DNA of 64,000 bases from UBA4416 sp963422675 (GTDB taxonomy: Bacteria > Bacteroidota > Bacteroidia > B-17B0 > Aurantibacillaceae): contig CAXVYS010000024.1 of the NCBI GenBank assembly GCA_963422675.2, positions 1,054,001 to 1,118,000 on the forward strand. The letters are read 5' to 3'. Below are positions 1 to 8,705 of this stretch, piece by piece. How positions within the stretch are numbered: the stretch's first letter is position 1; each line of letters begins with the position of its first letter. Made by a program: the position numbers and the translations under genes. The notes beneath the pieces were generated by a model that saw only the letters and a program-made list of their open reading frames with translations, had not been told where the DNA came from and made no database searches.

Positions 1-451
1 ATTTTCCGAAGTCGTAAGTTACAATACTGTCAAGGATAGTTACTCCATTTTCTTTGAGTTTGTTTACAAGTCCTTCAATATTCTGAACTCGGTAGTTAAT
101 CATAAAATCCTTTTTGGATGGGGAAAAATAGTCATCTCCTTTTTTGAAAGGTGTCCATTGAAGAGAGTTTATCTCGTCAGGTTTGTTAAGGTTTCTGGAT
201 TCAAAACTCGAAGAACCCCAATCATTCATTTCAATTCCTAAATTTTTGGTGTACCATTCTTTCGTTTCCTTCAGGTTGTCTGAATAAAAGAAAATACCGC
301 CAATTCCCGTCACCTTTGGTGTTGTGTCAACAGATGAAGTTGACTTGTCTGTTTGATTTTTTTGGTTTTCCATATGGTTTGCCTTTTTAGTTGTTGAATC
401 ACAGCTTGCAAGAAGTATTACAAGCGAAATTATTGTCAATACTCTTTTCAT
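1..451 (-). CDS. VOC-family (glyoxalase-like) lipoprotein, 3' end outside window
   Basis: This is the N-terminal 150 residues of a gene that runs off the left edge. I read the start at the ATG ending at 451, because it gives a short hydrophobic signal and the lipobox LLASC (Cys17). A second in-frame ATG at 373 would lose the lipobox. From about residue 48 the protein has the beta-alpha-beta pattern of the vicinal oxygen chelate superfamily (GIGGIFFYSDN, then an EWYTKNLG helix). Such proteins bind metals or small molecules, but the substrate cannot be told here. It lies 24 bases downstream of the SRPBCC gene on the same strand, so the two are probably co-transcribed. The family call is fairly secure; the function is unknown. 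Confidence 0.75.
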   Translation of the reverse strand, partial: MKRVLTIISLVILLASCDSTTKKANHMENQKNQTDKSTSSVDTTPKVTGIGGIFFYSDNLKETKEWYTKNLGIEMNDWGSSSFESRNLNKPDEINSLQWTPFKKGDDYFSPSKKDFMINYRVQNIEGLVNKLKENGVTILDSIVTYDFGK

Positions 452-475
452 TCTGTTTTGCTTTTAGTATTGTGA

Positions 476-1006
476 TTATTTTTCGAGAATGTTTTTCAAA
501 GTTAACAAACTCATATCCATCCCTTTCGCAATCGATTTTTCTGCCATTGGTATCATTATGTTCAGAGGATATTTCAATGTGCCGGCATTGCTCCAGTATA
601 CTTTGGTTTGATTATCGGATAAAGATTCTGTCTCCATGATGATAGAGGCCATGGCTGACATCGGTTTTACAAAACGTATTTCCGTTTCAATTCTTTTTCC
701 TTCAATAATATTTTTAATTTCCTTTTCTCCTTCACCGGCATTTTTATTTCCGCTCCAGGCATAAATATATCCAACTGTTCCATCTGTTCCTTTGAATTCT
801 CTTTTCCTATCCGGGTCTTCCATTGCCCCGGTGTTAAACTCGTCTTGGTTTTTGAGCAGTTTTATATAGTCAAATACTTTTTGTCGAGGCGCATCGATGA
901 TGATTTCACGTTTAACATAATGTTCCCTCTTCATGAAAAGCGCAATGATTAACAGCAAGGCGATGATGCCGGCCACTACAAGCAGAATTGTAAGTATGGT
1001 ATTCAT
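476..1006 (-). CDS. Membrane-anchored SRPBCC-family protein
   Basis: The 176-residue protein has one N-terminal transmembrane segment (about residues 5-24) followed by a START/polyketide-cyclase-like fold. It opens with the usual strand and helix (VKREIIIDAPRQKVFDYI) and ends with the long C-terminal helix (KSIAKGMDMSLLTLKNILEK). SRPBCC proteins hold hydrophobic ligands in a deep pocket; no ligand can be named. The anchor suggests the domain sits at the inner membrane. It is the first gene of a probable pair with the VOC lipoprotein. Upstream, near 1021-1038, is an imperfect copy of the CCCGATAGCTATCGGG palindrome that also occurs in the repeat at 10544-10733. Confidence 0.8.
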   Translation of the reverse strand: MNTILTILLVVAGIIALLLIIALFMKREHYVKREIIIDAPRQKVFDYIKLLKNQDEFNTGAMEDPDRKREFKGTDGTVGYIYAWSGNKNAGEGEKEIKNIIEGKRIETEIRFVKPMSAMASIIMETESLSDNQTKVYWSNAGTLKYPLNIMIPMAEKSIAKGMDMSLLTLKNILEK

Positions 1007-1310
1007 TTTATTGTTTTTTATCCCGATAGCTACCGGAAGTTATTTTATGTTGTAAAGTTAATAATATGTCTGTCACTTGGAAATTATTCTGTTATACAAT
1101 AACGGCTAACTGGTGGCCTGGCGCAACTTATCCTTTTTTAATGGTTTGTTTTTGGTTACCCCGCCAATAAAGCAATGTTAAAGTTTCGTTATAGTCAATG
1201 ATCAAATTTAGGTGTAATAACTTTAGTTGATTTTATAGAATTACACTATTAAGCTGAAAAGCCCCATTTACCCGCATTAAATACTAATTATTCATTTAAT
1301 TTAATTTATA

Positions 1311-1331
1311 TTGATATATCAAGTATATTTG
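1311..1331 (+). promoter_or_regulatory. Palindromic operator overlapping a candidate MarR-gene promoter
   Basis: The 12-bp perfect palindrome TTGATATATCAA (1311-1322) lies directly before TATATTTG (1324-1331), which fits the Bacteroidota -7 consensus TAnnTTTG. A TATCAA half-site recurs just downstream at about 1333-1338. The next ATG is the MarR-type gene at 1353. Symmetric AT-rich sites of this kind are typical targets of MarR dimers, so autoregulation is inferred. No convincing -33 element is seen. The rest of the 1007-1352 gap holds only short cassette-core-like sequences near 1091-1110 (GTTATAC, then GGCTAAC). Confidence 0.5.
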
Positions 1332-1352
1332 TATCAATTAATATGTATAATC

Positions 1353-1781
1353 ATGGAAAAACTGGAGCAAATAATTTTTTATGCGTTAGAAAAATCGATT
1401 AAAACTTACAGGCAATTTGCACAAAAAAGTATTAATAAAAAGGGACTTGACATCACGATAGATCAATGGTTGGTGTTAAAAACAATACAAAGCAATCCCG
1501 ACATAACTCAGCAACAAATTGCGGTAAATGTGTTTAAAGACTATGCCTCCATTACAAGAATCGTGGAAATTTTGGTAAGTAAGGAAATTTTAAACAGGGA
1601 CTTCCATGCAGAAGATAGGAGAAGGTTTAATTTAACTATAACAAAAAACGGATTAGAAATTCTAAGTGGGTTGGCTCCCATTGTTCAATCCAATAGAAAG
1701 AAAGCCCTTGATGGTATTTCAACTGCAGAAATCGAAATGTTAAAGCGTGTACTTAATAAAATAACTGAAAATTGTAAGTAA
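1353..1781 (+). CDS. MarR-family transcriptional regulator
   Basis: The protein has 142 residues with a winged helix-turn-helix. DQWLVLKTIQ leads into the HTH (ITQQQIAVNVFKDYASITRI), then comes the wing with the family's DRRRFNLTITKNG motif, flanked by dimerisation helices. I chose the ATG at 1353. The frame is open back to 1311, but those codons overlap the palindrome and the -7 element. The stop is one base before the S41 protease ATG, so the two form an operon. The regulator probably controls itself and that protease, possibly through the palindrome at 1311-1322. The ligand is unknown. Confidence 0.88.
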   Translation: MEKLEQIIFYALEKSIKTYRQFAQKSINKKGLDITIDQWLVLKTIQSNPDITQQQIAVNVFKDYASITRIVEILVSKEILNRDFHAEDRRRFNLTITKNGLEILSGLAPIVQSNRKKALDGISTAEIEMLKRVLNKITENCK

Positions 1782-1782
1782 T

Positions 1783-3261
1783 ATGAAACAGATAATTATC
1801 ATAGTTTGGGCAATTCTTTTGCAGTTCAGCGTTTCTCAGAGCTTATTAGCCCAGAATAAGCCACAAAACAAAAACATATTTTCAGTTGAAGAGACAAAGC
1901 AGGATTTTATGGCATTCAGAACCTCTTTAGAGGAATGTCATCCCGGACTCTATCAATATAGATCTAAAAGGGTAATGGATTCTGTTTTTGATGCGGCTTT
2001 CTCTTCCATCAAAGTGGAAATGACTGATAGACAGTTTATGCTATTGATTTGTAAAGTTGCGGACAAAGTTGGCGATGGACATTTAAGAGTTGTTCCGCCC
2101 AAAATACAATTAGATTCTTTGGATGAAGGCGCTACAGCTATTCCATTTAATGTTTACTGTTACGAGGATAAATTATTTGTCAGGAAAAATTACTCTCCAC
2201 TTAATGATAAGGAATTCCTTGGGGCACAAATTATTTCTATAAATGGGCATTCCATAACAGATTTTATCAAAGAGTATCTTTCAATTTTTCCTTCCGACGG
2301 AAATAACATGACTCATAAATACAGATTGCTTTCAAGCTCCCGATATTTTACAAGGTATTTCAATATGTTATATGGATATCAGGAACAGTATAAGGTAGAA
2401 TATATTCCTTTGAACGAAACAACAAGTAAAACCAATCTATTGCAGGGATTAACTTTTGATAACCTTCTTGAAATTACAGGCGAACGATACCCTGATAAAA
2501 TGGAAGAAAAAAAACCAGCTTACTTTAAAATTAACGAAGATAAATCATACGCCTATTTGAAAATTAAATCCTTTGATAAAGAACAGTACAAAAAAAGTAA
2601 AATAGATTTTCAAAAATTTCTAAAAATTTCATTCGAAGCAATTCAGTTAAACAATGTGACTAATTTAATTATTGATCTGCGGGATAATGGGGGAGGAACA
2701 GACGAGTATGGCCGGATATTATTTTCATACTTTATAAAACAGGATTTCGACTACTACAAATCTTTACGTATGAACAAAGAAAGTTTCGATTGCTTTAAAT
2801 ATACGAATAGACCTGGTATGAAAGCACCAAAAGGAATGTTAAAGGCAAATAATGAAGGAACATTTGATAATATTCAACATTCAAATGTCGGAAAACAAAA
2901 GCCATTATCACCAACCTTTATTGGAAAAATTTATGTTTTAATAAATGGAGGCTGTTTCTCAACAACAAGTGAATTTTTATCTCAATTATATTCAAACACT
3001 CAGGCTGTTTTTATTGGAGAAGAAAGTGGTGGAGGTTATTATGGCAATTGTTCCGGCCCGGCTCCTGAATTTACATTACCTAATACTAAAGTAAGACTTG
3101 AAATACCATTAATGAACTATAGGATGGCGGTAAAGGATTATAACTATTCAGACAGAGGAATTATACCAAACTACCTGGTGATTCCAACCATACTGGACAA
3201 AATAAACCATGTTGATTTGGAATTGGAATTTGCAAAAAAGCAATTAAAAAATAAGGATTAA
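1783..3261 (+). CDS. Secreted S41-family peptidase
   Basis: The 492-residue protein has a signal peptide (hydrophobic core to about residue 20, then LLAQ|NK). It has a PDZ-like region around residues 120-170 (AQIISINGHSI) and a C-terminal S41 tail-protease domain. In that domain LIIDLRDNGGG (about 294-304) and GGCFSTTSEF (serine near residue 393, expected nucleophile) are recognisable, followed by GEESGGG. Such enzymes cleave proteins in the periplasm or outside the cell. The target is unknown. It is translationally close to the MarR gene (one-base gap), so it is probably expressed in response to that regulator's signal. It is only a distant relative of the CtpA-type protease at 55148. Confidence 0.85.
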   Translation: MKQIIIIVWAILLQFSVSQSLLAQNKPQNKNIFSVEETKQDFMAFRTSLEECHPGLYQYRSKRVMDSVFDAAFSSIKVEMTDRQFMLLICKVADKVGDGHLRVVPPKIQLDSLDEGATAIPFNVYCYEDKLFVRKNYSPLNDKEFLGAQIISINGHSITDFIKEYLSIFPSDGNNMTHKYRLLSSSRYFTRYFNMLYGYQEQYKVEYIPLNETTSKTNLLQGLTFDNLLEITGERYPDKMEEKKPAYFKINEDKSYAYLKIKSFDKEQYKKSKIDFQKFLKISFEAIQLNNVTNLIIDLRDNGGGTDEYGRILFSYFIKQDFDYYKSLRMNKESFDCFKYTNRPGMKAPKGMLKANNEGTFDNIQHSNVGKQKPLSPTFIGKIYVLINGGCFSTTSEFLSQLYSNTQAVFIGEESGGGYYGNCSGPAPEFTLPNTKVRLEIPLMNYRMAVKDYNYSDRGIIPNYLVIPTILDKINHVDLELEFAKKQLKNKD

Positions 3262-3325
3262 GCCATCTGTTAAAAGAGACTTGAATTTTTTGTTTATAAG
3301 AACTCAATGTTACCTGCTGTTTTTA

Positions 3326-3640
3326 TTAAACACTAACCGTATCATATAAGTAAATTTGTACATCGGCATTGTCAGGGGCTAATATTTTTCTGTCTACTGC
3401 ACATTTTTTTCCTATTTCTGAACTGAAAGCGTTCCTAATTGAGTCAAGCGATTCGAAATATAAGTTTGCTATGCGATACGTTTCTGAATGTCCTGTCGTT
3501 GAAACAATGGAACCTTCATTAATTTCATACTTTATCAAACCAGGTAATTGTTTTGCTAATGGAACATGTATATCAAAATAATGTCGGTCAAAAGATGCTT
3601 TATCCTTTGGTGTTTTGTAAATCACAGTCATTTTTGCCAT
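3326..3640 (-). CDS. EthD-domain protein
   Basis: The 104-residue protein looks like a single EthD-type dimeric alpha-beta barrel. It has the family pattern of a first strand (MTVIYKTP), the FDRHYFDIHVPLAKQLPGL segment with the conserved H..HxPL, and a second half ending in a strand (VQIYLYD). Related proteins are small ligand-binding or degradative enzymes. It is the last gene of a three-gene minus-strand operon after the DinB-like and SRPBCC genes (40-base gap), so it may act on the same small molecule. It converges on the S41 peptidase gene. Confidence 0.85.
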   Translation of the reverse strand: MAKMTVIYKTPKDKASFDRHYFDIHVPLAKQLPGLIKYEINEGSIVSTTGHSETYRIANLYFESLDSIRNAFSSEIGKKCAVDRKILAPDNADVQIYLYDTVSV

Positions 3641-3680
3641 AATAATTCTATTTCTGTTATGATGGAGAATTCTCCTAAAT

Positions 3681-4232
3681 TTATTCTAATTTCTTCTTCA
3701 AATTCTCTAAATAACCTGTCCAGGCTCCTGAACAGTTAGTGTAGCATTCAATTTGAGGAGTTAATCCATCGTGTGTAAAAGTTACAATTGTTTTATCTCC
3801 CTCTCTGGAAATATCAAAGCAAATCTTTGTATTCGTCCATTCACTTGGATCACTCAAAAAATTAAGCTTGCTATCTGTTACCAACCAAACAATTCTTTTG
3901 TTAGGAATAAGTTCAATCAGTTTTTGCTTTGAGTAATGTACCCCGTTGCCAGCTTTAAATGAAAACTCATCATTCAATTTATGACTTTTTCCTTCTATTG
4001 TTTCTTCAAATAATCCAGACCACCACTGTTCAATATCTAACAATAATTCAAAAATGGCTTCAGGCGTTTTCGAAGATTTAAAACTATAAGTAAAATTCTC
4101 TTTTTTCATATTTATATCTTTTATGTTAATGGATTCTTTTTGAATTTTTCCTTCTGAGGGTTGATTCGTGCTGTTATTACAACCTGCAAGGATAAGTGAA
4201 GTCAACGTTGTAAATACTATACTCCCTTTCAT
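3681..4232 (-). CDS. SRPBCC/AHSA1-like lipoprotein
   Basis: The N-terminus is a lipoprotein signal with lipobox LILAGC (Cys18), then a linker to about residue 42. An SRPBCC domain of the AHSA1 kind follows: FKSSKTPEAIFELLLDIEQWW, a central KLIELIPNKRIVWLV strand pair and a C-terminal helix GAWTGYLENLKKKLE. An internal Met near residue 42 would give a cytoplasmic form without the lipobox, as many relatives have. The lipid-anchored form is supported by the good signal and by the 7-base spacing to the preceding DinB-like gene. The role is unknown, possibly small-molecule binding in the envelope. Confidence 0.8.
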   Translation of the reverse strand: MKGSIVFTTLTSLILAGCNNSTNQPSEGKIQKESINIKDINMKKENFTYSFKSSKTPEAIFELLLDIEQWWSGLFEETIEGKSHKLNDEFSFKAGNGVHYSKQKLIELIPNKRIVWLVTDSKLNFLSDPSEWTNTKICFDISREGDKTIVTFTHDGLTPQIECYTNCSGAWTGYLENLKKKLE

Positions 4233-4239
4233 TTTGTTT

Positions 4240-4719
4240 TTATTTGAGTAACACTAATTGTCCTGTATGGTAAGCCAGATGAGTTGTTCTGGTTATCATG
4301 ATGTTTAGTTTATTACGATGTGGTTCTTTAATGAAATCTTCCGTAGAAACAGCAGTGTGTTTTTCAAACCATTCCTCAGGGGTTAAGCTCTCTGTTTTTT
4401 GATTTAACACTTCGCATTGCTTGCTCCAGTAGGCTCTCAATTCTTTTGCAGATGGAATTTGTGCAACAGCTTTATCAGCAGATTTAAGAAAAGGTTCGTG
4501 CAACCCGGGATACAATTTATCGCCCATATTTAATAGTAATAACATATCATCGTGCACAGCAATAAGATGTCCCAATAAGTATATTCCTCTGTTCTTACCC
4601 GGCGCAATTTCTTTTTGCAATTGTTCATCGGTGATAGAATTAAGCAGTGTATCCCAATTTTTTATGGAAGCATACCATCTGTCAAGTACCATTTTAACTA
4701 TTAGTTGATTTGAATTCAT
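4240..4719 (-). CDS. DinB-family protein
   Basis: The 159-residue protein has the four-helix DinB/YfiT layout. The metal-site histidines sit in GHLIAVHDD (about residues 50-58) and HLAYHTGQ near the C-terminus. Members of this superfamily include thiol-dependent transferases, often bacillithiol- or mycothiol-linked, but no reaction can be named from sequence. It is the first gene of the DinB-SRPBCC-EthD operon, driven by the candidate promoter at 4755-4784. Confidence 0.88.
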   Translation of the reverse strand: MNSNQLIVKMVLDRWYASIKNWDTLLNSITDEQLQKEIAPGKNRGIYLLGHLIAVHDDMLLLLNMGDKLYPGLHEPFLKSADKAVAQIPSAKELRAYWSKQCEVLNQKTESLTPEEWFEKHTAVSTEDFIKEPHRNKLNIMITRTTHLAYHTGQLVLLK

Positions 4720-4754
4720 TTTATTGATTTTTAATTATGATAAATTTTATACTA

Positions 4755-4784
4755 CAAATGTAGGATCTAAATAACATATGACAA
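4755..4784 (-). promoter_or_regulatory. Bacteroidota-type promoter of the DinB operon
   Basis: On the minus strand TTG (4784-4782) is followed after 19 bases by TACATTTG (4762-4755). This matches the TTTG / TAnnTTTG arrangement and puts the transcript start about 25-30 bases before the DinB ATG. Just upstream, TAAAATGGAC (4790-4799) is shared with the control region of the tandem ABM-like genes (20991-21000). The remainder of the gap up to 5046 shows nothing else I can support. Confidence 0.65.
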
Positions 4785-5046
4785 GAGTGTAAAATGGACT
4801 ATATAGTGGGTTGATTTGGACAATTGTAATTTCTATCTTTGCCACTCTCTTCTTTGAAACGATCCGTTTTTGATTAATGATTTAACAAGTAGTGATGTTA
4901 ATTCATTTTGAAGGGATTGAGTTTTGTCTTGTGAAAAAAGCATAGCTTTAATCCTTTTTTTATTTATCTGTATATCTATTGGAATAAATGAGCGGGTTTT
5001 TCGGATATTTGATTTTCAAAATATAAATATATTAAACGAACTTTAA

Positions 5047-6069
5047 ATGGATTCTCTATCACACATAGTTATTGGCGCTGCAATTGGTGAAGCGTTTCTT
5101 GGAAAAAAAATAGGGCGATGGGGCATGCTTTTAGGGGCAATTGCGAAAAGTATCCCTGATTTTGATTTGTTTTACACCGGATTGAGTGATCCACGTGCCT
5201 ACATGTGCGAGCATAGAGCACATACGCATTCCTTATTTATTGAGGCGCTTTACGCTATACCCATAGCCTGGTTGTTAGTTAAATTGTTTAAGCAAAAAGT
5301 TTCGTTTAAACGGATGCTATTATTTATGCTGGCTTGTTTATGGGGCCATTCATTGCTTGATTGGTGTACTAACTTTGGCACACAATTATTACTGCCCTTT
5401 AGTAATGAAAATTACTCCTTAAATACCCTTGCAATTGTTGATTTATTATTTACGATACCTATGTTAGCGATGGTGTTGATCGCCGTTTTTTACAAAAGAA
5501 ATGAGGTGAGAAGGAACAAACTTGCTAAAGCTACTTTAATTTATTGTTTTGTTTATTTAGGACTTACTTTTATCAATAAAGCTCAGGCAGAGAACATTGT
5601 TCAGGAATCTATTCTAAAGAACGATATTCCGGTAACCACTCATATAACTAATCCAACCATGCTCAATAATATATTATGGTATTCGGTAGGTAGTAATGAT
5701 AGCAATGTTTTTATAGGAGAATTTAGTTTGTTACATAGGCAAAATTCCATCAAATGGCACATCTACCCACGTAATCAATATTTAATGCGGCAATGCAAAA
5801 GTAAAAAAGATGTAGCCATCCTTAAATGGTTTAGCGACCCTTATACAATTGCACAAGCCAATGGTGATACGCTTAATATGTACGCAGTAAAATTTGGCAG
5901 GACAAACATGCAGGAAAGTGAATTGAAAAAAACATTTATTTTTCATTACAAACTGTATCAAAAAAACGGTATTGAAATGATGGGTATGGAGCAGGCCAAT
6001 GAAAAAAACATGAATATGAAAGAAAATATTGTTGATCTGTGGGAAAGGATTTGTGGCAGAAAATATTGA
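5047..6069 (+). CDS. YdjM/YbcI-like membrane-bound metal-dependent hydrolase family protein
   Basis: The protein has 340 residues. The N-terminal two thirds carry about four to five transmembrane helices and the family's histidine-rich motifs: DSLSHIVIGAAIG at the start, PDFDLF, HRAHTHS (about residues 56-62) and WGHSLLDWCTNFGT (about 99-112). The C-terminal 150 residues are a soluble, mostly beta region. The family is annotated as a putative metal-dependent hydrolase, and the histidine and aspartate motifs would be the metal site. It is a single gene with no clear partner. The last 10 bases before the next stop are convergent with the DUF1826-like gene. Confidence 0.82.
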   Translation: MDSLSHIVIGAAIGEAFLGKKIGRWGMLLGAIAKSIPDFDLFYTGLSDPRAYMCEHRAHTHSLFIEALYAIPIAWLLVKLFKQKVSFKRMLLFMLACLWGHSLLDWCTNFGTQLLLPFSNENYSLNTLAIVDLLFTIPMLAMVLIAVFYKRNEVRRNKLAKATLIYCFVYLGLTFINKAQAENIVQESILKNDIPVTTHITNPTMLNNILWYSVGSNDSNVFIGEFSLLHRQNSIKWHIYPRNQYLMRQCKSKKDVAILKWFSDPYTIAQANGDTLNMYAVKFGRTNMQESELKKTFIFHYKLYQKNGIEMMGMEQANEKNMNMKENIVDLWERICGRKY

Positions 6070-6080
6070 GGATCTTCTAT

Positions 6081-6779
6081 TCAACAGATCATCAACAGCC
6101 GGTTCTGCCCATTTTTTTCCTTTGGTGCGCGGTGAAGACAAGGAAGGACTTGACTTTCAGGATGATCTACCGCTAACCTCCATAAGTGACCTAGACCTAA
6201 GCTGATAAGGTGTGCCGTAGGTTTAGGCAGATAATGTAGATCAAAGAAATGTTCACTTAAAAATGATTCAAATCCTTCATCTGCTCCATGATATATTTTT
6301 TTGAGTTCATCACGTATTTCGGGAACAAGCACTTTTTGTATGGCTTGTGAATTTGGTAATATTTCACTCGACTCGCCATAGTAAGTGCATAAAAAGGTAT
6401 CGGTTGGTACCGGAGAGCGATCTACATGAAAAGAATAAACATCGGTTGGGAAAAACGGGTAGCTATCATCTCTCTCATAGCATTTGATCAGATTAAGGAT
6501 TGGAGATGCGCCATGAGCTTTCAACAGCTTCAAGTCATTTAAAAGAATTTCACGGGCAAGCTGGCCCTGTTCTCTCAACTGAAGTTCAAAAAGCTCATCC
6601 TGATCAAGTGTCGCTATATTTTCGTTTAACTCTATCTTATTAGCAATCTCAGAAAAATCACCTATTAGGTTACGAGTCCAGCAAATCGCATTAATTTCTC
6701 CATGAAAAGGCGTGGCAACAAGGTCTTGAAAATTCGTAACACAGTGAATTTGATTCGTGGTATGAGATAAATCTATCAT
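6081..6779 (-). CDS. DUF1826-like protein
   Basis: The 232-residue soluble protein resembles the DUF1826 family. I recognise FHVDRSPVPTDTFLCTYYG in the middle, followed by SSEILPNSQAIQKV and the C-terminal CLHRAPKEKNG segment. The paired histidine and arginine blocks suggest a metal or anion site. I recall family members near zinc-responsive genes in other bacteria, but nothing here shows a Zur site. It has no signal peptide. The assignment is from remembered motif patterns; the biochemical role is unknown. Confidence 0.6.
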   Translation of the reverse strand: MIDLSHTTNQIHCVTNFQDLVATPFHGEINAICWTRNLIGDFSEIANKIELNENIATLDQDELFELQLREQGQLAREILLNDLKLLKAHGASPILNLIKCYERDDSYPFFPTDVYSFHVDRSPVPTDTFLCTYYGESSEILPNSQAIQKVLVPEIRDELKKIYHGADEGFESFLSEHFFDLHYLPKPTAHLISLGLGHLWRLAVDHPESQVLPCLHRAPKEKNGQNRLLMIC

Positions 6780-6824
6780 AATGGGTAATCTGTTTTCCTA
6801 GTGTGTATTTCGTTTTTCTTTTGG

Positions 6825-8468
6825 TCATTTAACGATTGCCGGAATTAAATAATCCTGCATAATCTTGTCAACTTGTTTTTGTCCGTAGGGGGTATTATAT
6901 GCTGTCGCAGTAATTACAATGACAATAGGCTGGTCTTTGAAAATAAAAATTCTATTGCCACCATTTCCGCTCGAATAGTAAACTTCATAATTCACGCCAT
7001 TTATTTTGTAAGTTTTATTCCAAAACAGATAACCATAATACTCATCTTCTGATAGTGTCATTTGGTGTGATAAACTTTTTACTATCCAGTCTTGTGACAG
7101 AATTTGTTTACCATTCCAAGTCCCTTGATTTTTGTATAACTGCCCAAACTTAGCATAATCCAACGAACGCAATTGTAAACCACCTGCTGTATTGGCTACT
7201 TTTTGAGGTGTGAACTGCCATTTGTATGTTGTAATATTTAGAGGGCGAAATAAATTTTTGTCGGCATAGTTCTCTAAACCATTTGGAACAGATTTATGGA
7301 TGATGTCGCCCAAAACTACAACGCCGGCTGTAAAGTAATCCCACCGCTTGTTTGTTACTTTTGTTTCGTCAATCGGAAGGTTTAACACAAAGTCAATCCA
7401 GTTTTTTGTAGGATACATATTTTCTTCGTGACCAGGTGATTCCGAATTAATATCCGAACCTTCAAAAGCTGAACTCATTGTCAGCAAACTTTTTAAAGTA
7501 ATACTGTCTTTTGATGTGGAATAGTTTTGAAAGGATTTTAGGTTGTAAAATTCTTTTAAAGTTTGTGCTTCGCTTTTTATATAACCGTCTTTAATTGCAA
7601 TACCTAAAAGAGTCGATGCAAATGATTTTCCAACAGACCGTGTGTCGTGAAGTGCCTTTCTGGTTGCACCGTTAAAGTACTCTTCCATTAAGAGTTTGCT
7701 GTCTTTTATGACGACAATACTTGTTATGTTTTTATAGGTTTGTATTGCGATTTTTCGGTTTAGTTCTTCAATTTTAGCCGTATCAATTTTTTCTGTTGAA
7801 ATTTGCCAGTCTTTAAGAGGTTTTATTGTCTGAACTTTAACGAGTTTTTCATTGATTTTTATTTCCGGAACTTTGATTTTAATTTGCCCCTCGGCAATAA
7901 TATTGCCCGTCAACACTTCGGTTGTTTTTAAGTAAGGTCTGATTTCAATTTTAAGAAGATGCTCTCCATTTGTAAATGCGTCTTGTCCGCCATTCGTTAA
8001 AAATCTATTCCAAAGAAACCTACCCCAGGAATCTTCATTGGTTGAACTTATTAACGGAACTCTAAAAACTGTTCTTTGATTTTTGCTGTCAGGACTTCCG
8101 GCACCGGCATTTAGGTTTTCAACATAAATCTTTTTGTCATCTACAAAGAATGTAAATTGATAATTCCCCTTTGTAGTTAGTTCATCAGCGGTTAATTGAG
8201 GTGAAAGTAAATGAAGAGAATTTGTTAGAGAATTTCCTAAAAAAACCCGGATGTTAAGGTCAGTTTTCTCTTTTAATTCAAATGATGTTATAAAGTCAGA
8301 TTGCTTAAAGTTTTCAATAGGAACAGTCTTACCCATATAAGCAATTTTACCAACGTTTGCTTTGTGGGTAGGATAAATGATACTGTCACTTTTTACAAAA
8401 TCAATTGTCTGCCCAAACAGGCTACATGTTGTCAGAAAAATTGTTATTAAAATGGCATACCGTCTCAT
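6825..8468 (-). CDS. Secreted beta-lactamase-family serine hydrolase
   Basis: The protein has 547 residues with a signal peptide cleaved after about LFGQ (residue 20). An all-beta N-terminal region to about residue 240 precedes a class C beta-lactamase/DD-peptidase-like domain. Its SxxK motif is Ser278-Val-Gly-Lys281 in TRSVGKSF, and YFTAGVVVLG probably supplies the tyrosine motif. A GNGGNRIF segment near the end corresponds to the KTG-like strand. Likely substrates are esters or peptides outside the cytoplasm; beta-lactam resistance is not implied. A promoter inside the repeat at 8516-8686 points at this gene (leader about 100 bases). Confidence 0.87.
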   Translation of the reverse strand: MRRYAILITIFLTTCSLFGQTIDFVKSDSIIYPTHKANVGKIAYMGKTVPIENFKQSDFITSFELKEKTDLNIRVFLGNSLTNSLHLLSPQLTADELTTKGNYQFTFFVDDKKIYVENLNAGAGSPDSKNQRTVFRVPLISSTNEDSWGRFLWNRFLTNGGQDAFTNGEHLLKIEIRPYLKTTEVLTGNIIAEGQIKIKVPEIKINEKLVKVQTIKPLKDWQISTEKIDTAKIEELNRKIAIQTYKNITSIVVIKDSKLLMEEYFNGATRKALHDTRSVGKSFASTLLGIAIKDGYIKSEAQTLKEFYNLKSFQNYSTSKDSITLKSLLTMSSAFEGSDINSESPGHEENMYPTKNWIDFVLNLPIDETKVTNKRWDYFTAGVVVLGDIIHKSVPNGLENYADKNLFRPLNITTYKWQFTPQKVANTAGGLQLRSLDYAKFGQLYKNQGTWNGKQILSQDWIVKSLSHQMTLSEDEYYGYLFWNKTYKINGVNYEVYYSSGNGGNRIFIFKDQPIVIVITATAYNTPYGQKQVDKIMQDYLIPAIVK

Positions 8469-8515
8469 CCTATATCTGTTCTTTAATGTTAGTACTGTTG
8501 TCTTTTAAAAATGGC

Positions 8516-8686
8516 GTATAACGTTTTGGAGCTACCAGTAGTGGGGCTCAGGGCACTTTCTACCGAATACTTTTAACAAAGATAACTGTTCCTATGTATT
8601 TGCAAAGCGAAAATTATCCGCCAGCCGGCGGACTATTGCTTTTGCAAATGCTTTGTTGCCCGCATCACTGGTAAATGCTGTTAGCG
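8516..8686. repeat. attC-like intergenic repeat, family 1 (copy C)
   Basis: The element is bounded by GTATAAC (8516-8522) and GTTAGCG (8680-8686), which resemble the R''/R' core heptamers of integron attC sites. Just inside, GCTACCAGTAGTGGGGC pairs imperfectly with the far-end GCCCGCATCACTGGTAAATGC, leaving unpaired bases as attC arms do. The centre holds a TCCGCC...GGCGGA hairpin flanked by TTTGCAAA repeats. The central 58 bases recur almost unchanged at 16129-16186. The repeat lies 3' of the GT25-like gene and 5' of the serine hydrolase gene. Confidence 0.7.
8577..8606 (-). promoter_or_regulatory. Promoter inside repeat copy C
   Basis: On the minus strand TTTG (8606-8603) is followed after 18 bases by TATCTTTG (8584-8577), matching the Bacteroidota vegetative promoter. 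It faces the serine hydrolase gene that starts at 8468. Confidence 0.65.
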
Positions 8687-8705
8687 GTTGGTTTTATTAT
8701 GTCGA

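Noticed and set aside
5782..6141. 119-codon antisense frame across the YdjM-like gene end
   Set aside because: It is the shadow of the real gene and has no protein-like pattern.
6825..8468. Beta-lactam resistance gene
   Set aside because: The fold is the broad serine-hydrolase/DD-peptidase family with a large extra N-terminal region; nothing indicates beta-lactam hydrolysis.
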